From: Planococcus citri
Lineage: Eukaryota > Arthropoda > Insecta > Hemiptera > Pseudococcidae
NCBI RefSeq assembly: GCF_950023065.1
Contig: NC_088681.1
Span: 66,684,836-66,748,835 of the forward strand
Reading direction: 5' to 3'
Length of the DNA stretch: 64,000 nt
The position numbers and the translations under genes are program-made. This document shows, piece by piece, positions 1-11,460 of this stretch. The notes under the pieces were generated by a model, which saw only the letters and a list, made by a program, of their open reading frames with translations, made no database searches and had not been told where the DNA came from. The first letter of the stretch is position 1. The number at the start of each line of letters is the position of its first letter.

Positions 1-29
1 AAAGTCAAAATATGAGATTCGATAGTAAA

Positions 30-645
30 AATATTTGCCTGGAAATGTATTTTTGGATTTTTTTAAACGATTTCTGATTTTCGGTTCAAAAATTTTCTGA
101 GAAGAGGGGGTGAGGGGGGACTGAAAACAGGATGTGAATCAATCACATCGCATTTGCATAATTATGGTCTTTGTTGAGAGGAAAAATTTAATTTTCAAAA
201 ATTTATCAAAGTTCAAAATGCAATTTAGCTTTCTAAATTTTACACAGTGGAATATATTTCTGAATGTTTTCTCGTTCAATATTTCTTTAGTTTCGAACTA
301 AAATTAATTTTTCAAGTCGAAATTTCTTCTCTTTGAATTCTTCTGTGTCATCACTTAGATTCCTGTGAATTCGAAAAAAAACAACAAAAGTTAAAAACTG
401 GAGGGGGGGTTATTTTTTTCATTTTTTTTTTTTTTTCAACAACAAAGATAGTACAATCTTACGTGATTAATCATAAATTAGTACTAGTTTTTAGGAGAAA
501 ATTTTACGAGGCGGGGGGGGGGGGTTACAACCCATTGACTGGATCCCTAATAGTTCTTTCATTTGATTGAAAAAATAATTTTCGGGAGAACTGCTCGTTA
601 CTCAGAAGTGTGTTTCAGCTCAAAGGGCCCATGAAATTTCATCAA
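30..645 (+). repeat. Dispersed repeat, copy 1 of an inverted pair
   Basis: This stretch matches 4858-5305 in reverse complement. The shared landmarks run in mirrored order: a GCCTGGAAATGTATT word, a TTCGGTTCAAAAATTTTCTGAGAAG word, GATGTGAATCAATCACATC, a GAATTCTTCTGTGTC word, and the far end near the GAACTGC/AAGTGTGTTTCAGCTCAAAG words. Copy 1 is longer because it contains G-runs and poly-T inside (about 380-530) that copy 2 lacks. No open reading frame is shared, so it looks like a non-autonomous repeat or segmental inverted duplication. The left limit may lie beyond the window. Confidence 0.75.
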
Positions 646-1480
646 GTCTGAAAATCTTATATTTTGGTCATACTATTTCGTAACCTCGTTTTGTTCTGAA
701 AAAGTTCATTTTTGAGAGAACACATTGTCAAAAGAAAAAAAAAAAGGTAAAAAAATGTCAAAGTGCGATTATAAAGCAAGTGGGCTCCAAAATGCAAGGA
801 TATCTGGGGTCTTTTGTTTTTCATTTTGAAATTCAAACAGAACATTTGTCCACAGTTATAGAGCTGCTCGTTGGTAAATTTTGACATTTCGTATAGTTTT
901 TTGAAAATGTGGACCTCTCCAAATACTACCCAGGTGACCAGAAATGTCAGCTTTTTGAATAATAAATGCCTATTTGATTTTTCTATCATTATTTATCCAG
1001 TTTCTTGGACCTTGTAGGGAAATTTAAATTCTCTCAAGAACCTCAAATTTTCGAGTGAATTCAGTTTTTTGGTAAGGTTTTCATACTTGACGTAGGTAGT
1101 GGAAAAATGAATCAAATCGATCATGATATGATTACTTATTTATTTTAAATTTTTTTGGAAAATGGTAGAAATGGGCTGTGATGATCTTGGGAAAGGAGAA
1201 AGGGGCAACTCACAAATGAAACTTTTGTTTTCATTATTCCATTCGAGAACTTTCTCCTAGAAAAACAAATTTAAAAAAAAAATGAAATGGTTCAGTTCTG
1301 CAGTTTGATTGAACTTGACATGAAATTGTTCCCGATGCTGAAATATTTTCGTAATACAGTTTTGGAATTCGGATCTTCTCAGATCCATAATATGAAGTCA
1401 ATGTTTCGCATCGATTTGCTCCAGACCCAGTAAAAACTTATGACAACGATAACTTCATTAATACATTATTTTACTCATAC
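646..1480. other. AT-rich non-coding stretch
   Basis: No splice-flanked open frame or recognisable repeat end is visible. Open frames here are lysine/phenylalanine-rich products of A- and T-runs. I see nothing that can be annotated with support. Confidence 0.5.
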
Positions 1481-2840
1481 ACGTCGAGTAAATCCTATAC
1501 AGTTACCTCTTGCTCGCGTTTACGTTCAAGGTTACAAACGATAAAAATTTTCTCGTGCTGATTTTGGACATTAACGTGAATAATGACGTAGTTGTTATTA
1601 TCTAACGAATGCCAAGTACACACATATACAAACAAATACGTATTGTACTTCCACAAAAGTGTACTTTCCAACAAAAAATTAACTTCTTCCTGTATACTTA
1701 CTGGCGACCAAAACACACCATGGACACCAAAAAAAAAAAAAGAGTCAGGGGCGTCATCTCATCAGTATAGAAAAATTTCATACGGTCATTACCTATACCT
1801 ACGATGATGGGCAGAAGTACGAGTACCTGTGGCAAGTACACACTGTTATAAGACCATAAACAAACAGACACATTCGCTTTTTACTCGGCTTTGTTTTTTT
1901 AACCATCGCGATGATTCCCACCTTTCACGATGAGGTAAAAATGAAAAGAAAAAAAAAAGTGACGCGAACATGGCGACTGTATCAACCAGCAAGTAAGCGG
2001 TGACCAACGAGAATGTTTTGATGAAATGATGTGGGAGCATGTCCACGTCCTTCGATGCCATAATTTCGTATATCTAGCATAGTCTTATAGTCTGTGTAGT
2101 GAAAGAGATAGCGTATAGGAATTTTTAACAGATAATCATCGGGCTATGGCTGCAGCATAATACCGACTAAGTTTATAATAAGCAGATGCGGAGAGAATAT
2201 AAGATGGTAATGTGCGTAGGATGTTGATTGTTGATGCGGTGGCGATGGCGATGGCGCGAGCGCCGCAAATTTCGCGTTGAAAGCAATTCGAGTCGATGAG
2301 ATGACCGAAGACCGAACACCGAAGCGTATTAATCTTCCAATGCTGACTTGGACTATTCAGATTTTAGGTTGACTAAGGGAAAAAGCGCCATCGCCAGCGC
2401 CACTTGAAAAATAATCTCTGCCTCTTTTCTTCTCCTCAACTGCTCCTCACACACACTCACACATGTACATGCTTCAGGGCCTACGTAAACGTATGTACCT
2501 ATACCTATGTATCGTGAAATTTTCATATTATATCGAGAAAACTGGTTTATTACATTTTAGCGTGGCAGAAAGAACGCGCCAATATCGTCGACATGTCGTC
2601 TCGTTAGTAACGGGCCAACGCAGAAGCAAAAAAATCAACCTAAAGCGATCAACCGCGTTAATTATTAATCCGGCCAGTCCTTAGTATTATGATAACTTGA
2701 TCGTGTTGACAGCTTACACGAATAATATCTCTCTTTCTCTCTCTCTCTATACCGACCAACGATTTAATATCTCTGTATAATAAGTCGTCGTCGTCGTCAC
2801 TATTGCCAATTGCCTGGTATCATTGCTTCTCTCTAATTCA
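1481..2840. other. Mixed-composition, CpG-containing, probably low-copy sequence
   Basis: Composition changes from the A/T-run texture to balanced sequence with many CG dinucleotides (for example 2240-2400). A (CT)n tract lies at about 2731-2748 and a short (GTC)n at about 2785-2798. No coding frame with both splice sites was found. It may be unique intronic or regulatory DNA. Confidence 0.35.
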
Positions 2841-2847
2841 CACATTA

Positions 2848-2848
<1 letters not shown>

Positions 2849-2881
<33 letters not shown>

Positions 2882-2882
2882 G
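2849..2882 (+). repeat. (CAT)n microsatellite
   Basis: About eleven uninterrupted ATC/CAT triplets. A methionine run predicted on the other strand here is an artefact of this repeat. Confidence 0.95.
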
Positions 2883-4350
2883 TGATACGCGAGCATTCGA
2901 ATAGAAAAAAACTGACGTCGGTTGAGGATAATTCTTCAGTGACCCATCTTCATCGTGGCAAGTTCGCGATTCCAATTCACTTCTCCAGAATAGAGTTCGA
3001 TTGAACGAAAAATGTGACAAAAATCATTTCGACGAGCACATAAAATTCCACTAAGTATTTATATTGGAATAAAATACGTAGAATTTTTCAACCTTTGGGT
3101 AAAATATTCAATTATGTACTTCATTTCCTAATCATTTTTGCTAGAATTAAGTTGGTGGAGGAGGAGGAGAAGGGGTATCGTCAAAATTGTCTTTTTCTAC
3201 CTATACTCAGAATTCGAACCAAAAATTGTAGCCCTACCACTCGGCACTCCTCGAGGTCTGAGTTCGCATTTCACCCAATTAATTTTTGACACTAAATGAG
3301 TAAGAAAAAATTCTACCACTCGGATACAATTTATGCATCTATCATATTGCAGGTTTGCATGAGAATCCCTCCTCCTCCCTCCATCCAGCCAAACATAAAA
3401 AAATGTACAATATCACTGTGTAGTTTCTTCGGTGGAAAATTATTACCCCACAAGGTGGCCATTGACGTGAAAAACAAGCAAATATGCTTCAAGTATTTCG
3501 TCAAACGATCGGTAGACCGTAAAAATAGCATTTTTCTCCAACTTGCTGCATGCCAAAAGAAAAAAAAATTGTTGCATAAAATCCTAAGACAACAGTCGAC
3601 TGCAGTCATAAATTGTTGTTGGTTTTTATTCTGCAAATGTACTGTACGCATAAGTAATTATAATTAGCTCTATTGTAATGGTTGTCGTGCTCATTAATTT
3701 GCCTTCTTCAAAATGTAACAATGTTTTAATGGCGTAAATTTCTACATTTTGATGCTCGTATTTCGACATGTTTATGACGTATACCTAGACCTATGTACTA
3801 CCTTTTCCTTTTATTTATTTTATTTAACCAAGTATGTACTTAGTGTATAGAGAACATTTGCAGGCCAGTAAGGCAGAAAATTTGCATAGGAGACGCATAA
3901 ATACTGGGCTAAGGTTTTGAATTTTTGAATTTTCACCCCCTCCTTCTCCTCCCTCATATCTGTCTTGAAAGGAAATGTAAGCTCATATGGCTGGAATTTT
4001 GTGGAATTTCTCTAAATTAACTATTGTCGAATGATGTTCTCTTGGGAGAATTTTTTTCATTTTCTCGTCACCGGCCCCACCCCGTGGTGCATTTTCTGCT
4101 TCCAAACCTGAATTTCTTGTAGAAACATCCAAACTTTGCATCTATGTAGTACACATTATTTATGATGGAAGGAAGAGAGGGTCCAATTGGCAGAAAATTT
4201 TCAGACACCAAAAAAAAAAATATATTAGGAAGGCAAAATTTTAATTGCTGAATTTCATGTTTCGATTTTTTTAAATTCAAATTTGGCTCCTTTTTAGAAG
4301 AAAAGTTGGTAAAAAATTTGGTTTAGAAAGTATTTTCAACCTTTTTTGAA
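2883..4350. other. Non-coding stretch, nothing recognised
   Basis: The longest open frame (3296-3667) overlaps an equally open frame on the opposite strand and has no splice or codon-usage support. Poly-A and poly-pyrimidine tracts are frequent. Confidence 0.4.
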
Positions 4351-4354
4351 TAAG

Positions 4355-4610
4355 CTATTGCTGATTTTAAGCTATTCTCAAGTCTCCAGAAGATGTTAGG
4401 ATTTTTTTGTTTGAAAAAAAGACGTGTATGAAAAGACCTCAAATAAAAATCTAGAACCTTTTAAAAAAAGCGTCAATTAGTTTTGCGACCCCTGCTCTCG
4501 ATTCCGGGATACTTTTATCTCTGAAAATTCAAATCCACACACAAAACCATGAGTCTGCTGGAGGCTCCAGAATGGCTCAAACCACCTTAACAGAGAGGGT
4601 ACCAAAAATT
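4355..4610 (+). repeat. Dispersed repeat with CTGGAGGCTCCAG core, copy a
   Basis: Direct-repeat partner of 5375-5640, about 1 kb downstream. Shared landmarks in order are a GCTATTCTCAAGTCT-like word, a CTCAAATAA word, a GACCCC run, AATCCACACACAAAAC, and the core CTGGAGGCTCCAG at 4558-4570 followed by a GGCTCAAA word. The core is a near-perfect palindrome with 6-bp arms around one base and recurs widely in the window. Confidence 0.7.
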
Positions 4611-4857
4611 TGACTTGGACCTTTCTTGCACCCTCCTCTGGTCACTATTAGTCAAAACTCAGAAATTTTCAGGATCTTACAGCGTTTTTTTCGAACTCCC
4701 ACAGACTGCAATTCATTCGATAAACTGCAAAGAAGAAAAAATTATTAATTTTTGAATGAGAATCAAATATCCAACAAATTTAAAGAGCACTCGCTTGGAA
4801 AACCTATATTTTCTCAGATTGAATGACCCCCCCCCTCCTCCGCCCTCTGCCCGAACC

Positions 4858-5305
4858 TTCGATCATGAAATTTCACGGGACCTTTGAGCTCGAACACACT
4901 TCTGACTGACGGGCAGTTCTCTCGAAAATGATTTTTTTAATCGAATGAAATATAAAATGAATATCTGTAGGTACGTAAATTGAAATTGAAAAAATGAACG
5001 TAGAAGTGAAACAGAATGAGCGATGAAAAAAGCAATGTGGAGACACAGAAGAATTCGAAGAAAAGAAATCTCGGTTTGAAAAATTAATTCTAGTTCGAAA
5101 AATATTCCACTTGTGTAAGATTTATGTAGAAAGCTAAATTGCATTTTGAACTTGGATTTTTTTCTCTTAACGAAAACTATATACAAATTCGATGTGATTG
5201 ATTCACATCCTATTTTCAACCCCTCCCCCTCCCTCTTCTCAGAAAATTTTTGAACCGAACATCAGAAATCATTTTAAAAAAATCCAACAATACATTTCCA
5301 GGCAA
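4858..5305 (-). repeat. Dispersed repeat, copy 2 of an inverted pair
   Basis: Reverse-complement partner of 30-645. The ends match the far and near ends of copy 1: a CATGAAATTTCA word with an AAGTGTG complement on the left, and TACATTTCCAGGC on the right. The shorter length reflects missing G-run and poly-T filler. It is flanked on both sides by the direct-repeat pair with the CTGGAGGCTCCAG core, so the two families are interleaved. Confidence 0.75.
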
Positions 5306-5374
5306 AATTTGAAATTTTTTTATGATCAAATAATTGAAATTCCTAAAATTTTATTTTTCATCCTTTTGAATGAA

Positions 5375-5640
5375 GCTTTAGCGAGTTTTGAGTTGTTCTG
5401 AAGTCTGTTACTGTGGATTTTAAAATTTTTTTTGTCATCCAAAAATTTCATGGAAAGGGCTCAAATAATATTAAAATTAGCACTTTCGAACTTGCATTAA
5501 TAATTTCTGTGACCCCCCCCCCCACCCCCTGTTGTCATCGATTTTGGCACATTTTCTCGATTTCATCTCTGCTGGTTCAAATCCATACACAAAACTAAGT
5601 AGAAATCTGCTGGAGGCTCCAGATGATGGCTCAAAACTAC
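5375..5640 (+). repeat. Dispersed repeat with CTGGAGGCTCCAG core, copy b
   Basis: Direct partner of 4355-4610. The core is at 5610-5622 and is followed by GGCTCAAAACTAC. Substitutions and small indels relative to the partner indicate an old duplication. Confidence 0.7.
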
Positions 5641-6300
5641 TCGTACTTCTGGTTGATTTAGCAAATATTTTAGTTTTCCACCCTGATTTGGTAAAATTTT
5701 TTTCATAAGGAATGACTCGTGCATTTTTTGGTTTTAACTTTGCATAAAATTAAAAATTTACTCATTTTGACTATTTTCATCAGAAGAATCTTTTTTTGAG
5801 TTTTTTTCAATGAAATAGTTACGAATATCGTTCAACTGATTTTTAACCTTGTTCCGATTTTTTCAGGCAGGGGGAAAAAGGACCAGAAAAAAAGTATCGA
5901 GTTGAAAAAATTTGAAAAAAAATCGCATCACCAGAAAAATGGAAAAAAACGTGTATTTTTTCTCATTTAGATCTGAAAGCTGATCTTGAAAAATTCTCCA
6001 AGCATTTCAAAAACGAATATCAAAATTCGACAATCGAAATGACAGTCAAAGTTTTGAAATGTTGATGTGGAGTAAAAAGGGATGGATTGCCTACATCAAT
6101 GTACAGCAGGTCTGGATTTTTTCTTCTACCCTACCCCTTCCCCCTCTCTTCCAAAACACCCCGAATTCTGACACGAACAGAGACACCTGTAATTTTGAAA
6201 CGAAATTTGATTCTTTTTGACCCCTTGAGCAATTTTTTTCAAATTATTCCGTTCATTTTTTCTGTTCAAATGTTCGATTATTTTCATTACTGACCTAATT
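5641..6300. other. AT-rich non-coding stretch
   Basis: Poly-A and poly-T interrupted sequence. The open frame at 6087-6293 is T/C-rich with no initiation or splice support. Nothing recognised. Confidence 0.4.
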
Positions 6301-8240
6301 AGTATAAACTATACGACCTGCAGCGGCCGATGAGGCGATGAGGGTGCCAAAGATACATTTTATAGTCGAGTGTACGTATATATAGGAACAAACGAATGGT
6401 ATATTATACACGAGTACTTTACAAAAGCCCTGTTTAAAAACTCGCTAATGTAATCCGATCATCGCGAGATAATTAAAAATACTGTACGCTATACGCTTCG
6501 AGCCGCCCAAATTAGTCTCTTCTGGTAAGGTCATGTGTCAATACATGTAGCGCGGGAACGTGATAGGACGCAAATAACTTCTATTGTTTTTTCTACCCCC
6601 TGTAGTACGTACTAATTGAGTGAGAAGATAGCAACGTGTGAGAAAATTATTATCGAAGGTATTCCTCTGTTCGTGTCGTAGTCGTCGTCGTCGTCGTCAT
6701 CGTCGTGGTTAAAGAAAAGAGACTTGATTAGGGTGCATGTCGATGAGCAATTGAGCATTATGCATTTTTACATTATTGTGTGTCTTATCATAGTCATACT
6801 CGTACGTCTTATGGGTGCAGCTCTTTTTGAAAAGTGTGGATTATTGGACTATATTTTTGAAATAACGAATAGAGAAGTTTCGGTTTCTGACTCTTGGAGA
6901 AATTATTTTGGAATAATAAGTTGGAAAAATAAAATTCTGATCTTGATTTTTTTTCTACGACTCTTCAATTCTCATTCAAAAACAAAATTTTGAATTTTTT
7001 TTTCTTTTCAAAAATCGATTTTTAGGGAAAACCAATTAAGGGTCCAATTTTTTGTTTCTTGTTCTAAAATGAAAAAAAAAAAATCAAATTTGGGTCCCCA
7101 AAAATCTAAAACTGAAAATGAAAATTTTTATGGACAGCTTCGATTTTGAGATATTTTGAGAAAAAGATTAGAAAGCTCAAGCTCAACTTTATCGAAGTCC
7201 TCATACTACAAATTTGGAACTTCACATTGTGACTAGTGAGCCATCTTGTATTATTTGTATTTAGGTTTCAAGTAGTTTTACAAAGCATATTATATAGTAG
7301 AAGCTTCCTCCATTACGAATGCGATGGGTTGAACGCCGCGACCAGGACCAGCATCCGGGCTGGTTAATACAATGTACACGATGCGGCGGTGTCTAACCTA
7401 ACCTAACCTACTAAATAAACCGAGAAATTCGGCGTATAATTAGATTAATCCTTTTATAACGAAGCACGTCGAATCAATTATACTCGCTTTTTTTTCCTTC
7501 TTCTCTTCCTCATCGTCGTCTTCATCTCTCATGTACCACGTATCGTATGTATTTTTCCTACATTTATATGTATACTGTGGAAGCGCCGACATGCCGCCAC
7601 GTTCTTGCCAAGCGCGTTTCAGCATTTCCAGTTTTTTTTTTCACTCTTTTTCTACTTTTCACCTCCGCACTGTTTGGATAGTATAAATCATCAACTCGTG
7701 AATAAATCATCTAATATGATGGCGGTTTTTATTCTACCATACGAGTATTATATCTGTTCTGTGTGTATTTAGGTAAATACGTGTATGTTTTTGTTGTTGT
7801 TGTCCGGTTAGCGGCGACATATGTACGAAATGGATGAAAAATTCGTGCCCATAATTTACCGGCGGCGAAACTTACTCATACTCAGCCTCTATCGTAGTAT
7901 ATGCAACTTATATAGCAGAGTACACGCGGCGACGATGTCTTTTTTCTGTATTTTTTTTCTCTCGAATGTACGAAAATTAAATTGTACCGGTTTTATATGT
8001 ATGTATGTATGCCGTACGAGTTGAGTCGCGGTTCGGTTTCTAGAAGGGTTGGAAGTGAAAAAAAATGGTCCTTGTGGACGCGTTTTTGTATGTACTTCTA
8101 TGTATGATTAGCATATACGAGTACATATACAAATATGTACATACATATTAACTGCACATCAAATGCGGGATGATGGAGAGTAAAATAGATACCTTGCTTT
8201 TTGTTCAGGTCATTGGAGTTCCTTCTGCATGTCTATAAAT
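6301..8240. other. Mixed-composition, probably low-copy sequence
   Basis: Balanced composition with CpG, TACGAG and TACCTA words. A (GTC)n tract lies at about 6675-6707. No exon with paired splice sites was found, although several 60-90 codon open frames occur by chance. Confidence 0.35.
7394..7411 (-). repeat. Interstitial TTAGG-type telomeric motif
   Basis: About three and a half CCTAA units in tandem, the reverse complement of TTAGG, the ancestral arthropod telomere repeat. Such a short interstitial run is weak evidence of anything more than arthropod ancestry or a transposon end. A similar run with the same orientation is at 31488-31503. Confidence 0.7.
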
Positions 8241-8530
8241 TCATACTTCATCTATTCAAGTTGCAAAACGCAGTGTTTTAATTTTCAATGTTCATTTGTT
8301 CTGCTGGTTTCAGAAGTCAGACTGATCAAGGCTTCGAAATGTGAATTGAGCATTGAGCAGAAGTCCATTCAAAAAAATCAACGATCATCTCGATGAAGCT
8401 GGCATCCAACTATGGTGAGTGGTTTTTCAGCTGTATTGCAATTTTTTTTGGTTTCAATCATGTGGAGTTACAAAATGTCTCGAAAAAGTTGCAGTGGAAA
8501 TAATTTTATCAAAACCTGATTTTAAATTTA
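8241..8530. other. Non-coding stretch with an uncertain splice-site pair
   Basis: A CAG acceptor-like site ends at 8313 and a strong GTGAGT donor-like site follows at 8415, enclosing 101 bp. All three frames carry a stop. An ATG at 8393 would open a short frame to the donor, so only a 5'UTR-type first exon would fit. Not called as a gene. Confidence 0.25.
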
Positions 8531-8540
8531 CTGTTCGGTT

Positions 8541-8581
8541 GGGAAGGGAAGGGAAGGGAAGGGAAGGGAAGGGAAGGGAAG
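8541..8581 (+). repeat. (GGGAA)8 microsatellite
   Basis: Eight perfect GGGAA pentamers. The spacing of the G-triplets makes this tract compatible with a G-quadruplex on the plus strand, which is inferred from sequence only. Confidence 0.97.
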
Positions 8582-8589
8582 TGTGAAGT

Positions 8590-9465
8590 TTTCTCACATT
8601 ATAAAATGTGTAAGTTACGAATTCATTATTTTGGTTTTTTCAAATTCGTACTTCCTTATTCGTAAATTCAAATAATTGAACGTATACTAAATTCATTGAT
8701 TTATATATTTTTCGTTCGTGTGCCATTTTTGTGGTAGAATTTACTTGAAAACTTGAAACTTCGAGCTTTAAGATCGTTGATTAATCATTTATTCGCCATT
8801 TTTAGAGAGGTTATTGCTTTTTTGACGTGAGATGGAAACATGGTTCAAAATCAGTTGGGTCATTTTTGAAATAACAGAATTTTTTTGGAGTAATTTTTGA
8901 GCGAATTTCCATCGAAAAAACCTACCGAGCTGACGAGCTATTGAAAATGAACCCAAGAATGAACAGTATTATGCTGAATTGCCCTATCATGTGCTTGGTT
9001 TTAATGTTGGGAGTGTTCGAGTCGTTCATTTTACGTTGAATATTCAATTTTTATTCCACCTGAAAATTCTAAAAATCGACGATTTTATTGTATTTTTTTT
9101 TCTTTAAATGAAATTCTCAAAAATTTCAAATAATGAGGGATGGGATGGGAGTCAAAAAATTCCAAATTCCACAAAATGGTAAAAATGGACCATTTGTCGA
9201 CTTTTTGAATTTTGAGAAAGTTGTCTGTGACTGAGTTGGTAGGAGAAAACTGTGCAAGACACATTCGCAGGATTCATTTTTTCATAAGAATTTTCAAAGT
9301 TTTTTATCAACCTAATTTTTGAAATTTTTGATTTATTTGTTTCACTTTCATTTTCAGTTTTTGGTCTAATTTTTAGAAGTTTCAATTTCTTCACTTTTGA
9401 CTGTATTTTCATTTCATTTTTTTTCTCTTTTTCAACTTTTCTCCTGGAGACTGCAATAATTTTCA
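8590..9465. other. AT-rich non-coding stretch
   Basis: The only longer open frame (9152-9466, minus) is lysine-rich and reads through a poly-T tract. Nothing else is supported. Confidence 0.4.
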
Positions 9466-9680
9466 AAAAATCGCTGGAGGCTCCTAAACGACTTAAAATT
9501 CACTTTCAGTTCACTTCGTAGCATATTGAAATTAGTTTGCAGGATCAATTTCGGCTTTCCAACTCAATTTGATGCAATTTTGTGGGAATTTCGAGTTTCA
9601 AAAATCTGCTGGAGGCTCCAGAACTGCTCAAAACGGTTTGAAACAGTTTCCGATCGATTTGGCAGGTCGAAAGTGGGATA
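9466..9680 (+). repeat. Two copies of the CTGGAGGCTCCAG-core repeat
   Basis: A variant core (CTGGAGGCTCCTA) starts at 9474 and an exact core lies at 9609-9621. The second is embedded in AAAATCTG-core-AACTGCTCAAAACGG, a context repeated almost identically at 29471-29510, some 20 kb away. The shared context shows these are copies of one repeat rather than chance motif hits. Confidence 0.7.
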
Positions 9681-9699
9681 TGGATTTTCGGTGTAATTT

Positions 9700-10930
9700 T
9701 TCTTTTTTGATTTTTTTGTATTTTTGAGGTTTTACTTCGATGTTTTTTAGTTCAACTTTCATTTTCAGATTCTATTTTCAATTTTGGATTTTTTTTTTTT
9801 AGAATTTTCAATTTCTTTATTCTCGGTCTTCGATTTCATTTTCAGAATTCAGTTTTCAAATTTATTTTTTGTATTACTTCAGTTTTATTTTGAGTTTTAT
9901 TTGATCCTATTTTCGGAATTTCCAGTTCAATTTTCATGTTCTCAATTCATCTTCTTATTTTCAATCAAATTTTTAGGAGTTTTAATTTCTTCATTTTGTG
10001 GTTTTAGACTCTATTTTCAGTTTTTCATTTCAATTTTGTTTTTTATTCAATTGTGAATTAATTTGTTTGGAATTTTCTACTTGATTTCAAGGATTTCCAG
10101 TTTCATTTTCAGAGTTTTCGGGTTTAATTTCAGTTTTGGATTTCATTTTCAATTTTAAATTTTATTGCAACATTTTTAATGGTTTTGTATTCAGGTTTTG
10201 ATTGCAGTATTCTCAGTTCACCACTCATTTTCTGACTTTGTTTCAATTTTTTTACTCTTTTTGAAAAATTTTTAATTTTTGTATTCTCAGTTTTTTTTTA
10301 TTTTTACAATTTTCGGATTTCACTTTCATTTTCAGAATTCTCACTTCAAGTTTTCGAATTTTGATTTCAGAGTTTTCCGTTTTTTGTTTTTTTTTTTGGT
10401 TTTCGGTTTTAATTTTATTCGGTGAGTTTTCTGGTTGGTTTCAATTTTCTGATTTCATTTTGAATTCTTGATCGAATGTTTAGCATTTTTTCTTTCTTTA
10501 TTTTCGATTTCAATTTTTAATTCTATATCATATTCAAAGTTCCGGGTTTTATCTGCAATTTTCGATTCTATTTTCATTTTTCGTTTAATTTCTAGAGTTT
10601 TAGCTGGATTTTCAGAATTTTTAGCTAAATTTCAGAGTTTTTCTCAGTTTTTAATTCAAAAATTTCAAAATTTTCAATTTCTTTCCAATTTTTGGTTTTA
10701 TTTGTAGTCTTAAATTTCATTATTTTCGTTTTCAGTTCAACTTTCATTTTTAGAATTTCATTTTCAATTTTTGATTCAATTTTCAGAATTTTTATTTTTT
10801 ATTTTTCGTTATTGGATGTAAGTAATTTTTAATGTTTTCGATTTTACTGTCAGTTTTCAGGTTTTGTTCAAATTTTCAGAATTGTAAAATTTTCATTTTC
10901 GTTTTCAGATAAAATTATTTTTCAATTATT
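9700..10930 (+). repeat. Quasi-periodic T-rich low-complexity block
   Basis: About 1.2 kb made almost entirely of reiterated words such as TTTTCA, ATTTTCAG, TTTTCGATTT and AATTTT, with very few C and G outside these words. The same texture occurs at 48700-53150 and, in reverse complement, at 56280-57500. The phenylalanine-rich open frames inside it are artefacts. Confidence 0.7.
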
Positions 10931-11460
10931 TCAACAAAATGTTAACATTTTATTTTGAAATGTTTCATTTGATTCTCAGCAATTTTGGTCAATATGAAAT
11001 TTAGCTCCTTTTTTTACACGAATAATGTTCCAAAATGCATATTTTCTCTAGCAGTTAATTTTCGAAAAAAAGAGAAGTGAAGGTATGTTTTATTTTGAAA
11101 TGCCTAGAAATGGATTTTGGAAAATTGAGACTCATTCAGCTCAATTCAGTTCGTTAGTGCTTTTGTATTTTCCTTTGGAATTTGATAATCCCCCTCCCCC
11201 CTCCCTCCAGAAATCAGCGAATCCGTCTCAATTGTTCAAAACAGTTCTCATCGATAAATTCGAATCTGAAATTTATAGGTCAATTTTCTGGCTGATGAAT
11301 CGAGTTTTTCATAATTTTTTTCTTCAATATCTATGCTCAAAAAATGGAGTATTTTTTCACATGTGCCAAAAATGATGCCAAAAAAAGTTCTCGTTTGTGC
11401 GTAAACAGTTTCGTTTCGATCGTGATAGTTAATTGTTGTTATTGTTGTTTTGTTTTCGAT
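10931..11460. other. AT-rich non-coding stretch
   Basis: Contains a C-run followed by CTCCCTCCAG at about 11190-11210. No supported exon. The open frame at 11085-11375 has no splice context. Confidence 0.4.

Noticed and set aside
7310..7411. Possible tRNA-derived SINE (GGGTTGAACGCC resembling a B box)
   Set aside because: No A box at the right distance and no second copy; too weak.
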